Positions 8,132 through 16,458 of a DNA stretch of 48,923 nt are shown here, piece by piece. The position numbers were made by a program, and so were the translations under genes. The stretch is from Pseudomonadota bacterium. GTDB taxonomy: Bacteria; Pseudomonadota; Gammaproteobacteria; Acidiferrobacterales; UBA6901. Every line of letters begins with the position of its first letter. The stretch's first letter is position 1. The stretch spans positions 22,715 to 71,637 of the forward strand of contig JAJYCY010000006.1 in assembly GCA_021778035.1 (NCBI GenBank). The letters run 5' to 3'. The notes below the pieces were generated by a model. It did not search any database and was not told the origin of the DNA. It saw only the letters and a program-made list of their open reading frames with translations.

Positions 8132-9094
8132 ATGTCCCATAGCCATGCCGACAGCGGCCACGTGCACGAGGGTCCGCACCGGCACGCGCATTCCGGTGGG
8201 CACCGTCGGCTCCTGTGGGTGCTCGTGCTTACGTTTGTCTTCGCGGGGATCGAGGCGCTGGGCGGGCTCTGGTCGCACTCGCTCGCCCTGCTCGGCGATT
8301 CCGGCCACATGTTCTCCGATTCCATCGCCCTCGGCATTGCGGCGTTTGCCTCGTGGGTCGGAAAGCGTCCGCCCTCGGCGCGGCATTCTTATGGCCTGGC
8401 GCGGGCAGAGGTGGTATCGGCTCTGCTGAACGGTCTCCTGATGCTGGCGGTGGTGTCGGCAATTGTCGTCGAAGCGATCCGGCGTCTGCGCGGGCCGATG
8501 CCGGTCGCAGGGGTGCCGGTGATGGTGATCGCCGGAGCCGGACTGGTGTTCAATCTGGTGGCGGCGGTGGTGCTGAGCCGCGGCGAGCAGACCATCAGCA
8601 TGCGCGGTGCGCTGGTGCACGTCATGGGCGATCTGCTCGGGTCCGTGGCCGCACTGCTGTCAGGCACGGTTGTCTATTTCACGGGCTGGACGCCGATCGA
8701 TCCGCTGCTCTCGCTTCTGATCTGCGCGCTGATCCTGTATTCGACCGTGCGTCTGCTGCGCGAGGCACTGCACGTGCTGATGGAAGGTGTGCCACCGGAG
8801 CTTGACCTGAACCAGGTTGGCGAGGCGCTTGCGCAGGTACAGGGCGTGCTTTCCGTCCACGACCTGCATATCTGGACGCTGTCGTCCGGTGTTCCGGCGC
8901 TGTCGGCGCACGTGGTTATGGAAAATCTGGCGCAATGGCCGAAGGTGCTGGCTGGCATGCAGCATCTGCTGCGGCGCCGTTTCCGCATCGGGCATGTGAC
9001 GCTTCAGCCCGAACTGGCGACTGCACCCGGTCACGCCGTGTTCGCGCGTGGCGCGAAGGTCTATCCGCTCAAGCCGGAGAACAGCGGTCGCTGA
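8132..9094 (+). CDS. Cation diffusion facilitator (CzcD/ZitB-type metal exporter)
   Basis: About 320 residues. The His-rich N-terminus (MSHSHADSGHVHEGPHRHAHSGGH) should bind Zn or a similar metal. Six membrane segments follow, with the transport-site motifs GDSGHMFSDS in TM2 and HVMGDLLGS in TM5 (HxxxD). The cytoplasmic C-terminal domain includes VHDLHIWTLSSG. Together these identify a CDF family Zn2+/H+ antiporter of the inner membrane; the exact metal is inferred. An in-frame GTG at 8117 with a close GGGAGG is an alternative start. It ends 9 bp from the convergent hemY stop. Confidence 0.92.
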   Translation: MSHSHADSGHVHEGPHRHAHSGGHRRLLWVLVLTFVFAGIEALGGLWSHSLALLGDSGHMFSDSIALGIAAFASWVGKRPPSARHSYGLARAEVVSALLNGLLMLAVVSAIVVEAIRRLRGPMPVAGVPVMVIAGAGLVFNLVAAVVLSRGEQTISMRGALVHVMGDLLGSVAALLSGTVVYFTGWTPIDPLLSLLICALILYSTVRLLREALHVLMEGVPPELDLNQVGEALAQVQGVLSVHDLHIWTLSSGVPALSAHVVMENLAQWPKVLAGMQHLLRRRFRIGHVTLQPELATAPGHAVFARGAKVYPLKPENSGR

Positions 9095-9103
9095 CTGCAG
9101 CGG

Positions 9104-10375
9104 TCAATGGCCGTACCGGCCGATGCCGCCCGCCGGGTTGCCGTGCCTGGAGCCGTTTGTCCTGCCCGGGCTGCTGCGCACAGGCAGACTCCCTCCGCTA
9201 TCACAGAGGTCCAGGGCCTTGCGGTAGCACTCGAGCGCCCGCTCATGTTCGCCGCCCTGCTCGAGCAGGGCGGCCAGTTCGCGGTAGGCTTCCGCCGGTC
9301 CCCGCAGCAGGATGGATTTTTCAAGGAATTCACGGGCCTGCGCCACCAGTTTCCGGCGTGCAGTGAGTCGCCCCAGCGTGAGCAGCAGCATCGGGCTGTC
9401 GCTCTGGCTGGCGAGCCAGCCCTCCGCAGTCTCGAGCTGCGCGGCGCTGTCGGCTGCCTGTACCAGGCCGTAGAGCCGGACCAGATCCTCATTCCAGCTG
9501 TCGGATATGGCGTTTGCGAGCAGTTTTTCGGCTTCTTCCGTGGCGCCCTGTGTCATGAGGTGCTTGGCATAGATGGCGACCAGATCGGGGTGGTGGCGCA
9601 GATGGGGCGGGATGGCATTCCAGGCCTGCCTGAGCACGCCAGTCGCTCCGCTCGGCAGGGCCAGCATCAGCAGCTCGCGCCGCGCCTGCAGTTCCAGCGC
9701 GTCAATCTCTTGTGGCGTCAGCGCCTTGCGCTTGCGCAGCTCGGGAACCACGTTGGCCAGACTTTCCCAGTCATGGAGTGCGCGGTAGGTCTGGGCAAGC
9801 AGTGCCAGCACGCGCGCATGCTTGGGTTCCATGGTCCGCAGCTGGGAAAGTGTTGCGAGTGCCTGTTCGTGCTGGTGTGCCAGCAGCTGGAGCTGTGCCT
9901 GGGCCATGCTGGTCGCCAGCGAATATTCGGGCGCCCCGTTGTGCGCGGCGGCCAGGTACTCGTCACGCTTTTCGGTGTTGCCCGCCGCCTGTGCGACAAA
10001 TGCGGCGGCAAGATAGTTGATCGTGGACGTGTCGCTGTGGCCGATGTCGGCAAGCAGCTGCTTTTCGGCCTTCTCCCAGTTTCCTTCGCTCAGGCTCAGC
10101 AGGCCATGTACGAGTGCCTCGCGCGCACGCAGCGTGCGTTTGCGCTGTTGCCATTGCGCGACCTGGCGCGGGGTGTTCCACAGCCTGATCAGTATCCGTA
10201 CCGCCGCATACAGCACGGCGAATCCGGCCACCAGGATCGCCACGAACACGGCCAGCCGCATTTCGATGGTCCATGGCGCGCGCGCGATGAGCACGTAACC
10301 CGGATCGTGCACGATCGCCAGCGTCAGCAGTACCGACACGAAAAGGATTGTCAGCACAAACACCAGGAATTTCAT
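9104..10375 (-). CDS. hemY: HemY-like protein, membrane-anchored TPR
   Basis: 423 residues. Two N-terminal membrane segments (residues 3-20 and about 42-63) precede a long TPR-like helical region. This is the proteobacterial HemY N-terminal domain, not the Gram-positive protoporphyrinogen oxidase of the same name. The C-terminal 40 residues (SSPGRTNGSRHGNPAGGIGRYGH) are low-complexity. The start ATG overlaps the hemX stop as ATGA, so translation is probably coupled. It is last in hemC-hemD-hemX-hemY. The molecular role is unsettled; it is thought to scaffold late haem synthesis steps. Confidence 0.9.
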   Translation of the reverse strand: MKFLVFVLTILFVSVLLTLAIVHDPGYVLIARAPWTIEMRLAVFVAILVAGFAVLYAAVRILIRLWNTPRQVAQWQQRKRTLRAREALVHGLLSLSEGNWEKAEKQLLADIGHSDTSTINYLAAAFVAQAAGNTEKRDEYLAAAHNGAPEYSLATSMAQAQLQLLAHQHEQALATLSQLRTMEPKHARVLALLAQTYRALHDWESLANVVPELRKRKALTPQEIDALELQARRELLMLALPSGATGVLRQAWNAIPPHLRHHPDLVAIYAKHLMTQGATEEAEKLLANAISDSWNEDLVRLYGLVQAADSAAQLETAEGWLASQSDSPMLLLTLGRLTARRKLVAQAREFLEKSILLRGPAEAYRELAALLEQGGEHERALECYRKALDLCDSGGSLPVRSSPGRTNGSRHGNPAGGIGRYGH

Positions 10376-11397
10376 CGGTATGCCCCGGTACGCCTGATCT
10401 GGCGCATCAGTTCCAGGGATCCGGAAATATCCGGCAGCCTGCCGTGCAGCGGCGATTTGAGCATGCGGCCGAGTTCGTCCTGTACCGCCTGGACCGGCGC
10501 GGCTGAGCTGTCATAGTAATCGGCGATCCAGCGGTGCGCCGTGGTCAAATCGTCGATGAATACGGGGCTGTCGCCCTGGAGAAGAGCGGCCTGCGCGCCA
10601 TAGAGCATGAGCCGCAGGTTCTGGCGCAGGAAGTAGTCATCACCGGGAGGGACCAGCGGGACGCCGCTACCGCTGGTGTGCCGGATGCTAACCAGGCCCA
10701 GAAAGTCATGCCACATGGAGCCGAACTGCGAAGTGCGGGCGGGCGGTGCGGCTGCCGGCCGCGCGGCAACCGCACCCCTGCCGGCAGCAAGCGGAAGGGA
10801 ATTGATATGCCTGGCGATGTCGCCGAGACGCAGCGCCATGCCGGAGACATCGGCACGGCCGAGGGCCGCAAGCCTGCCGATTTCGTCGGCCAGCAGGCGG
10901 CGCACCGGCAGGTAACGCGGATCGGCCAGCTGCCGGAGATCCTGGTCGGCTGCGCGCAGGGCCGCCAGCGCCAGCGCAACATTGTGTGACAGCTGCAGCC
11001 GGTGATTGGCGATAACCAGCAGCTGTTCGGCTTCCGCCAGCAGCCATTCATGACGGCCCTTGCCGAATTCACTGGAAATCCGCGCCAGTTCCGCCTGCTG
11101 GGTGTTCTGGTTCTTCCTGAGGGTGCCGACCTGCTGCGTCAGGGCAGTGACCAATTGCGTGGTCTGTGCTTCCTGTTCCGCGAGATGCTCCAGGCCGCTC
11201 GACACGCTGGCACTGTACAGGCCGCGTCTGGTGATCAGGGTGTATCCGAGATAGGCGCTGGAAAGCAGGGCCACGACGGCAAGGATCAGGGCGAGGCCGC
11301 CGGCAACCGAGCCGGTGCGGCGGCGGACCGCAGGGGCGGTGGGCGTTCCCGGGGCGTTTGCTCCAGGGGTCCGGACGTCGGGGTTGTTGTCGGTCAT
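10372..11397 (-). CDS. hemX: HemX-like uroporphyrinogen operon membrane protein
   Basis: About 341 residues. A short Pro/Thr-rich cytoplasmic head, one transmembrane segment (VAGGLALILAVVALLSSAYLGYTLI, roughly residues 31-55) and a periplasmic coiled-coil and helical region (QTTQLVTALTQQVGTLRKNQ) match the HemX family. The family is often misnamed uroporphyrin-III C-methyltransferase although it lacks methyltransferase motifs. The start at 11397 (MTDNNPDVRT) is preferred; an in-frame M 11 codons upstream is possible. It lies between hemD and hemY. Function is not established in the family. Confidence 0.88.
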   Translation of the reverse strand: MTDNNPDVRTPGANAPGTPTAPAVRRRTGSVAGGLALILAVVALLSSAYLGYTLITRRGLYSASVSSGLEHLAEQEAQTTQLVTALTQQVGTLRKNQNTQQAELARISSEFGKGRHEWLLAEAEQLLVIANHRLQLSHNVALALAALRAADQDLRQLADPRYLPVRRLLADEIGRLAALGRADVSGMALRLGDIARHINSLPLAAGRGAVAARPAAAPPARTSQFGSMWHDFLGLVSIRHTSGSGVPLVPPGDDYFLRQNLRLMLYGAQAALLQGDSPVFIDDLTTAHRWIADYYDSSAAPVQAVQDELGRMLKSPLHGRLPDISGSLELMRQIRRTGAYR

Positions 11398-11473
11398 TGT
11401 GTGGCCATGCTGTTTTGACGGGCTGGGCACTTCCCGGATGATCCAGAACGTCCGGCCCGGCTGCTGAATCGGA

Positions 11474-12274
11474 TTATAGGGATTTTTGCGTCGCCCGCCA
11501 CGACTTGATGGTTTCGACGATGGCTTCGTCGCTTGCCTCGGGGGCGACCAGCGGTTCGGTTTTGAATCCCAGTTCGCGGCAGACGGCGGCGGTGCGCTCG
11601 CTCAGCACGACGATCGGTGTCTTCATGAGCCATTGCCGGCCGAGCTTCCCCACCAGGTCGTACAGGTTGCGCAGCGCCTCCGTGCTGGTCACCGACACGA
11701 TATCGATTCCGCCACGTGCCCAGCGGTGCAGGAGCGGAGCGGTGTCTGCATGCGGCTTGCCGCGCCGGTAGACTTCGGCGTATTCGACCTGCGCCCCACG
11801 TGCCTGCAGGGTTTCGCCCAGCACTTCGCGCCCGCCGTCACCCCGGAAAATGACGATGTGCCAGCCGGCAACCGAGGACAGCTCGGGCAGGTCGAGCAGC
11901 GCTTCACTGTTGAATCTGCCGGCGGGAGCCAGTACGTTTTCCAGCCCGAAACGCCCAAGCTCCCGGGCCGAGCCGCGCCCGACACAGGCGAGCCTCAGCC
12001 GTGCAGGCAGCGTCGTCCTGCGGGACCGGATGAAGTTCATGGCCCGGTTCACGGCATTCGGGCTGATGAACACCGCCAGATCGAATCCGTCGAGCCGGTC
12101 GATTGTCGCAAGCAGCGCGCCACTGTCGGCTGGATCCAGTATCTCGAGCATCGGAAAGCATACCGCCTGTCCGCCGCAGCGCTCGATCAGGGCCGCGAGC
12201 GCTCCCGCCTGTCCGGCCGGTCGCGTCACCAGTACCGCAGTCCCGTGCAGAGACGTTTCTTCAGTCTCTGCCAT
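11474..12274 (-). CDS. hemD: Uroporphyrinogen-III synthase
   Basis: About 266 residues. It cyclises hydroxymethylbilane with D-ring inversion to uroporphyrinogen III. Recognisable parts are [21 protein letters not shown] near the start, [16 protein letters not shown], and [15 protein letters not shown], a conserved substrate-site segment. The start at 12274 ([11 protein letters not shown]) overlaps the hemC 3' end by 14 bp; the ORF-track start 58 codons upstream lies within hemC. Sequence conservation of HemD is generally low, but position directly after hemC makes the call firm. Confidence 0.94.
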   Translation of the reverse strand: MAETEETSLHGTAVLVTRPAGQAGALAALIERCGGQAVCFPMLEILDPADSGALLATIDRLDGFDLAVFISPNAVNRAMNFIRSRRTTLPARLRLACVGRGSARELGRFGLENVLAPAGRFNSEALLDLPELSSVAGWHIVIFRGDGGREVLGETLQARGAQVEYAEVYRRGKPHADTAPLLHRWARGGIDIVSVTSTEALRNLYDLVGKLGRQWLMKTPIVVLSERTAAVCRELGFKTEPLVAPEASDEAIVETIKSWRATQKSL

Positions 12275-13205
12275 AAATACGATCAAGCAGTGCGCGCGCT
12301 CCGCGTGCGAGCAGATCGTCAGCGAGGGCGATTCCCAGGTCCTCGGCATCCGCAGCCGGCCCCCGGATCTCGCCGTGGATGATCCGGCTTCCGTCCAGCG
12401 CCCCGACCAGCCCGCGCAGGTGCAGCATGCCGCCGTCCAGCTCGGCATAGCCGCCGATGGGAACCTGGCAACCGCCTTCGAGGCGCGCGTTCATTGCCCG
12501 TTCCGCCCGTACCCGAAGCGCCGTCCCGGGGTGATTGAGCGGTGCGATCAGCTCATTGACGGACCTGTCATCACTGCGGCACTCGATGCAGATCGCGCCC
12601 TGTCCTACCGCAGGCAGGATTTCACCGGGGTCGAGAAACGTGCGTATGCGCTCTGCGAATCCCAGCCGTCTGAGTCCGGCAGCGGCAAGGATGATCGCGT
12701 CATATTCGCCGCTGTCGAGCCTGGCGAGGCGCGAATTGACATTGCCGCGCAGGTCCAGGACCTCCAGCTGGGGGTGGATGGCGCGCAGCTGGCACTGGCG
12801 GCGCAGACTCGAGGTGCCAATGCGTCCGCCCGCCGGTATTTCGCCCAGGCAGCCATGGTGCCCGGAGACGAAGGCGTCGCGCGGGTCCTCACGTTCGATG
12901 ATCACCGGAATGTGCAGGCCCTCGGGCAGGGTCACTGTGACGTCCTTGAGGGAATGAACCGCCAGATCGATGCGTCTATCGATCAGGCCCTGTTCCAGTT
13001 CCTTGATGAAAAGGCCTTTTCCGCCCACCTTGGCGAGCGGGCTGTCGAGAATCCGGTCTCCCTGGGTGGTCATCCTGACCAGTTCCACTTCGAGGCCGGG
13101 AAACTCCGCACGCAGGCGTGCACGGACATATTCCGCCTGCCACAGGGCGAGCGGACTTTTGCGGGTACCGATGCGTATGGTTTTCAGAACGGAGACAGGA
13201 TGCAT
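12261..13205 (-). CDS. hemC: Hydroxymethylbilane synthase (porphobilinogen deaminase)
   Basis: About 314 residues from the ATG at 13205 ([23 protein letters not shown]). It polymerises four porphobilinogen units in the cytoplasm. The dipyrromethane cofactor cysteine is in EGGCQVPIG, and the catalytic Asp region is [19 protein letters not shown] supplies the conserved arginines. In-frame ATG and TTG codons at 13238 and 13241 are possible longer starts; none of the starts has a clear ribosome binding site. It is the first gene of the hem operon and is divergent from the thioredoxin gene, whose chosen start overlaps this one. Confidence 0.95.
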   Translation of the reverse strand: MHPVSVLKTIRIGTRKSPLALWQAEYVRARLRAEFPGLEVELVRMTTQGDRILDSPLAKVGGKGLFIKELEQGLIDRRIDLAVHSLKDVTVTLPEGLHIPVIIEREDPRDAFVSGHHGCLGEIPAGGRIGTSSLRRQCQLRAIHPQLEVLDLRGNVNSRLARLDSGEYDAIILAAAGLRRLGFAERIRTFLDPGEILPAVGQGAICIECRSDDRSVNELIAPLNHPGTALRVRAERAMNARLEGGCQVPIGGYAELDGGMLHLRGLVGALDGSRIIHGEIRGPAADAEDLGIALADDLLARGARALLDRIYGRD

Positions 13206-13812
13206 GAGAACGGCGAAGCCGGATTTCGAGCGGGGCATCAATGCTAAATCAAATCGGACCGGGAATCATCCCGGCGTGCCGCTGTGCGCCGCGGCATCCC
13301 GCCGGGGCCGGCCGTGGTTCCGGGCAGCACTGTTTTTCGCTGCGCTGCTCCTGCCGCTTGCCGCCGCCGCTGCGCTTCCGGCCGCCACCGACCTGCAGGC
13401 CGTTGCCCGCCGGGCGGAACGCAGCCGGATCCCGGTGCTCGTGTTTTTCTACGCGCACTCCTGTGCCTACTGCCGGGAGGTGGACCACCTGTTTCTGGAA
13501 CCGGAATACGCCGACCCGGCCTTCCACCGGAAGGTGATCATCCGGCAGGTAAATGTCCGCAGCGCCCGCGCGCTGCGCGACTTTTCCGGTGCCATGACCA
13601 GCCAGGCTGCTTTCGCGCGCCGCTATGGCGTAGCGTTGACGCCGACGGTCATCCTGCTTGATGCGCACGGGCGCCAGCTGGTTCCGCCGCTCGTGGGTGT
13701 GGGCAATCCCGATTTCTACGGCAGCTACCTCGATGCGGCGGTGACCAGGGCCGCAGCGAAGCTTCAACGAGGCACGGTGCCGGGCCCGACCGCCTTCGCT
13801 GCCGGGCGCTGA
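13204..13812 (+). CDS. Exported thioredoxin-fold protein
   Basis: About 202 residues. A hydrophobic signal segment ([20 protein letters not shown]) follows a basic RRGR stretch. The thioredoxin-fold domain has the active-site CxxC in HSCAYCREV and a cis-Pro region TPTVILLD. It should be a periplasmic thiol oxidoreductase, similar to SoxW/thioredoxin_2 proteins. The ATG at 13204 has GGAG nine bases upstream, but gives an unusually long n-region of about 38 residues. A GTG at 13276 gives a more ordinary signal peptide. It sits divergently between algR and hemC, where Pseudomonas has no gene. The redox partner is unknown. Confidence 0.8.
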   Translation: MRTAKPDFERGINAKSNRTGNHPGVPLCAAASRRGRPWFRAALFFAALLLPLAAAAALPAATDLQAVARRAERSRIPVLVFFYAHSCAYCREVDHLFLEPEYADPAFHRKVIIRQVNVRSARALRDFSGAMTSQAAFARRYGVALTPTVILLDAHGRQLVPPLVGVGNPDFYGSYLDAAVTRAAAKLQRGTVPGPTAFAAGR

Positions 13813-13837
13813 CGCGCCGCGGACCAGCCGTGTCCGG

Positions 13838-14572
13838 CTAGTGGCGTGCCCAGCGCCGCACCGATGCGGCGTGGCGGCGGCTCACGTCCAGCTTCCGGTC
13901 GAGGCCTTTCAGGCTCACCTGCCAGGTGCCGGCCGGGCTCTTTTCGATTCCCTTGATATAGCCGGTCGCGACCAGCGCATTGCGATGGATGCGCAGAAAC
14001 GCCTTTTCGCCGAACTCCTTTTCGAGATTGACCAGTGAATCCTCGATCAGGTGCTCCTCGTTCGGGGTGCGTACCGTGACGTATTTGCTGTCGGCCATGA
14101 AATACAGGATATCCTGCACCGGAACCAGACGTATGTTACCGCGCAGGTGCACGCTGATGTGGGTGCGGGCGGTCGGCTGGTCCTGTGCCTGATTGATCTG
14201 CCGCAGCTGCTGCAGTGTCAGCTTGTGTGCCTTCTCCAGTGCCGTCGACAGGCGTTCCTTGCGTATCGGTTTCAGCAGGTAGTCCACGGCATTGAGTTCG
14301 AAGGCACGCAGGGCATGCTGGTCGTAGGCTGTGGTGAATATGACGCTCGGAGGATTGTCGAGACCCGTCAGATGCATCGCTGCTTCAAGTCCGTCCATGC
14401 CCGGCATGCGGATGTCCATCAGCAGCGCATCAGGCTTGAGTTCGTTGGTCCGTTCCACGGCCTCATAGCCGTTCATCGCCTCGCCGGCGACAGTGTGCCC
14501 ACCGATCTCGCCCAGCAGTTCGCGCAGGCGGTCGCGCGCAAGCTTCTCGTCGTCAACTATAAGTACCTTCAT
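13838..14572 (-). CDS. algR: LytTR response regulator AlgR
   Basis: 244 residues. The receiver domain has DD at residues 7-8, phospho-acceptor Asp53 in LLMDIRMPGMDG, the Thr in VIFTTAYD and Lys in LLKPI. A C-terminal LytTR DNA-binding domain follows (HISVHLRGNIRLVPVQDILYF..., FLRIHRNALV). The ATG at 14572 has an excellent ACGGAGGAAAG ribosome site, and the ORF-track extension is upstream noncoding. The gene follows algZ after 188 bp. In Pseudomonas AlgR controls alginate, twitching and virulence; here the regulon is unknown. Synteny argH/algZ/algR/hemC supports orthology. Confidence 0.93.
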   Translation of the reverse strand: MKVLIVDDEKLARDRLRELLGEIGGHTVAGEAMNGYEAVERTNELKPDALLMDIRMPGMDGLEAAMHLTGLDNPPSVIFTTAYDQHALRAFELNAVDYLLKPIRKERLSTALEKAHKLTLQQLRQINQAQDQPTARTHISVHLRGNIRLVPVQDILYFMADSKYVTVRTPNEEHLIEDSLVNLEKEFGEKAFLRIHRNALVATGYIKGIEKSPAGTWQVSLKGLDRKLDVSRRHAASVRRWARH

Positions 14573-14760
14573 GGCTTTCCTCCGTAATTCCGGCAGGGCA
14601 TGACATGTATCGTGCCGCAATCCTGCCGACGATCGTGCTCCTTGTCCGACGTTCTCCGTAAAAAGCCGCATCAGCCCGTCGCAAACCGGCGGCCGGGGGA
14701 GGCCCTTCCTTGAGTTTCACTGGATGCCGCGTCCCGCCCGGTACAGGCCGGGAAGTCCCG

Positions 14761-15813
14761 CTATCCCCTTACGATTGGCATCTTCAGTTTTACGTGGTAC
14801 TGCTTTCCTTCCTCAAAAGTCTGCATGGTGGCAGTGCTGCCGAAATGCGTGCTCAGCCGCTGGCGAATGTTGTCCTGGGCTATCTTGTTTCCCTTGGAAG
14901 ACCGCTGGTTCTCGGTTTCCGGCAGCGGATTGCTGATCAGTACGCTCAGATAGTCCCCTTCGGCCCAGAGCTCGATTTTCAGCGTTCCGCCGTTGAACCG
15001 CGGTTCGATGCCGTGGTAGATGGCGTTTTCCAGCAGCGGCTGCAATGTAAGCGCGGGGATAAGGGCGCTGCGTGGCACGTTGCTCACGTTCCAGGATACT
15101 TTCAGGCGGTCCCCGAGGCGCAGCTTCTCGATCTCCAGGTACTGGCGTGATATCTCCCGTTCGGCCGAAATCGGCACCAGATTGCGCGCATCAGCAAGCA
15201 GGACGCGGAACAGGTCGGCAAGATCCTGCAGCGCGGTCTCGGCGCGCACCGGATCGCTGCGCATCAGGCTCGCGATGCTGTTCATGCTGTTGAACAGAAA
15301 GTGCGGACGTATGCGCGATTGCAGGGCCTGCAGGCGCGCCTCCTGTTCGGACCTGGCATCAGCCTCGGCCCGGTGCGACACGATGAGGTAGCGCAGTCCG
15401 AGCGCGCTGATGATCGCTCCGATAAGCAGGCTGCGGGCGAGCAGCGCCACGTGCCAGGAAGGCCAGCGCGTGCTGATCAAACCGAGATCATACAGCCCGA
15501 ATATGACAAGTTCGGTTCCAAGCGCAATCGCCCCGAGCAGCAGCATGAACACCACGATCGAACCGCTGGCGAGCGTCATGCGGCGTATGAACGGGTGGGC
15601 AAGTTTCAGGACGATCACACTGACAAACGAGATCATCAGCGCAAAGGCGGTCAGCAGATTGAGATCCTGCCACGTGCGCTCGTCGAAGACGGAATTGCGT
15701 CCGATCGTGATGATCACCGCGATGATCAAAGCGAGAAATATGATGCGCAGCGCATTGCTCAGCGAGGCAAAGTCGGGCAGGAAGTCCTGCGCAGAAGAAT
15801 TGGATCTGTTCAT
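14761..15813 (-). CDS. algZ: Sensor histidine kinase AlgZ (FimS), LytS-type
   Basis: 350 residues. Four membrane segments lie within residues 22-145, with no large periplasmic sensor. The His_kinase domain has the phospho-acceptor box SRIRPHFLFNSMNSIASL (His about 171) and N-box LQPLLENAIYHGIEPR. The G-box region is degenerate (SSKGNKIAQDNIRQRL), as in AlgZ/LytS proteins. It probably pairs with AlgR encoded next. The upstream region 15814-16161 may contain its promoter. The stimulus is unknown. Confidence 0.92.
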   Translation of the reverse strand: MNRSNSSAQDFLPDFASLSNALRIIFLALIIAVIITIGRNSVFDERTWQDLNLLTAFALMISFVSVIVLKLAHPFIRRMTLASGSIVVFMLLLGAIALGTELVIFGLYDLGLISTRWPSWHVALLARSLLIGAIISALGLRYLIVSHRAEADARSEQEARLQALQSRIRPHFLFNSMNSIASLMRSDPVRAETALQDLADLFRVLLADARNLVPISAEREISRQYLEIEKLRLGDRLKVSWNVSNVPRSALIPALTLQPLLENAIYHGIEPRFNGGTLKIELWAEGDYLSVLISNPLPETENQRSSKGNKIAQDNIRQRLSTHFGSTATMQTFEEGKQYHVKLKMPIVRG

Positions 15814-16161
15814 ATCCGGGTTACCGTGGAGTGGGGCCGTGCTGAATCATGGCGCAATGTGCAGCCGGACTGTCCTGCCGGTCCAGCCTGCGTCGCACCC
15901 CGGATACCGGGAACCGCTTGCAGGGCGCGCAGACAATCGTGCCCTCGTCCCCTGGCGCGGTGGCCGCGGGGTGTGGCCGGGCACCCGTGGGCGCTGCCCT
16001 GGCGGGGCCGCCGGTTTCGCCGCCATCCGGGATGGCAGAAGCTGGCCGGTACGCCTGTCTGACAGACACCAAAAACCTATTATATCTCAATTTGTTCTGT
16101 CTTTGTGCATGAAAAATAAGTATATTCCGTGCACGATATCCCGCGTGCCCGGGCCGGCGCC
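15814..16161. other. algZ upstream region with -10 box and palindrome
   Basis: The stretch holds no convincing gene. On the minus strand a perfect -10 TATAAT lies at 16079-16084 but lacks a recognisable -35 at the right distance, suggesting activator dependence. Just downstream at 16056-16068 is the palindrome TGTCTG-A-CAGACA. It would lie at or just after the predicted start of transcription (about 16072). A shorter inverted pair GTGCA/TGCAC flanks an AT-rich stretch near 16105-16134. If this promoter is used, the algZ leader is about 260 nt. Confidence 0.45.
16056..16068. promoter_or_regulatory. 13-bp palindrome TGTCTG-A-CAGACA, possible operator
   Basis: A perfect inverted repeat with 6-bp arms around a single base, sitting at the predicted algZ transcription start. 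It could be an operator half-site pair. The single-base centre is too small for an RNA hairpin of the full arms. No cognate regulator can be named. Confidence 0.35.
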
Positions 16162-16193
16162 AAAAAAAATGCCCCCGTCTTAGACGGGGGCAT
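16162..16193 (-). terminator. Strong intrinsic terminator (minus strand)
   Basis: The minus-strand RNA would form an 11-bp stem AUGCCCCCGUC / GACGGGGGCAU with a 3-nt loop, followed by eight U (the A-run 16162-16169). The plus-strand reading has no U-tract, so the direction is clear. There is no minus-strand coding gene upstream of it until past argH, which points to a noncoding transcript ending here. Confidence 0.85.
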
Positions 16194-16280
16194 GAAGACC
16201 TGGTTCGGCATTCGGGGTGGGGGTGCACAAAGGAGAGTCCGAACCAGGGAAACACCGACTGGCTGATCTTCGACTCGTTC
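16162..16280 (-). ncRNA. Putative trans-acting small RNA in the algZ-argH intergenic region
   Basis: About 119 nt, read on the minus strand. The core is a perfect 10-bp stem CCUGGUUCGG / CCGAACCAGG (16239-16248 with 16199-16208). Its 30-nt loop contains UCUCCUUU and CACCCCCACCCC, that is, anti-Shine-Dalgarno and C-rich sequences of the kind exposed by many regulatory sRNAs. An outer GAAGA/UCUUC helix can close the structure, and the strong terminator follows at once. A minus-strand -10 TATAAG at 16287-16292 would start transcription near 16280, but its -35 is poor. No family was recognised. The 5' end is inferred; the 3' end is well supported. Confidence 0.55.
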
Positions 16281-16297
16281 CACAAGCTTATACGAGC

Positions 16298-16325
16298 TTA
16301 AGATGTATTAACACTAGCCTATAAT
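16298..16325 (+). promoter_or_regulatory. argH promoter
   Basis: TTAAGA (16298-16303), 16-bp spacer, perfect TATAAT (16320-16325). Transcription would start near 16332, giving an argH leader of about 127 nt (16332-16458) in which I see no conserved element. The promoter overlaps the predicted promoter of the divergent small RNA, so the two may interfere. Confidence 0.55.
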
Positions 16326-16458
16326 ACCCTTCCGCAACAATGCTCCACCGACAGCCGGACAGAGCGCACGGATAAGCGGGACTGCATGCGTGTCGCACAC
16401 CTGTACCGTATTCCGGACGGGCAATTCCGGGGCGATCCAGACAGGACGATGATGCGGT

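Noticed and set aside
9107-10516. 469-codon plus-strand ORF over hemY
   Set aside because: Antisense shadow of hemY, which is supported by the operon and membrane anchor.
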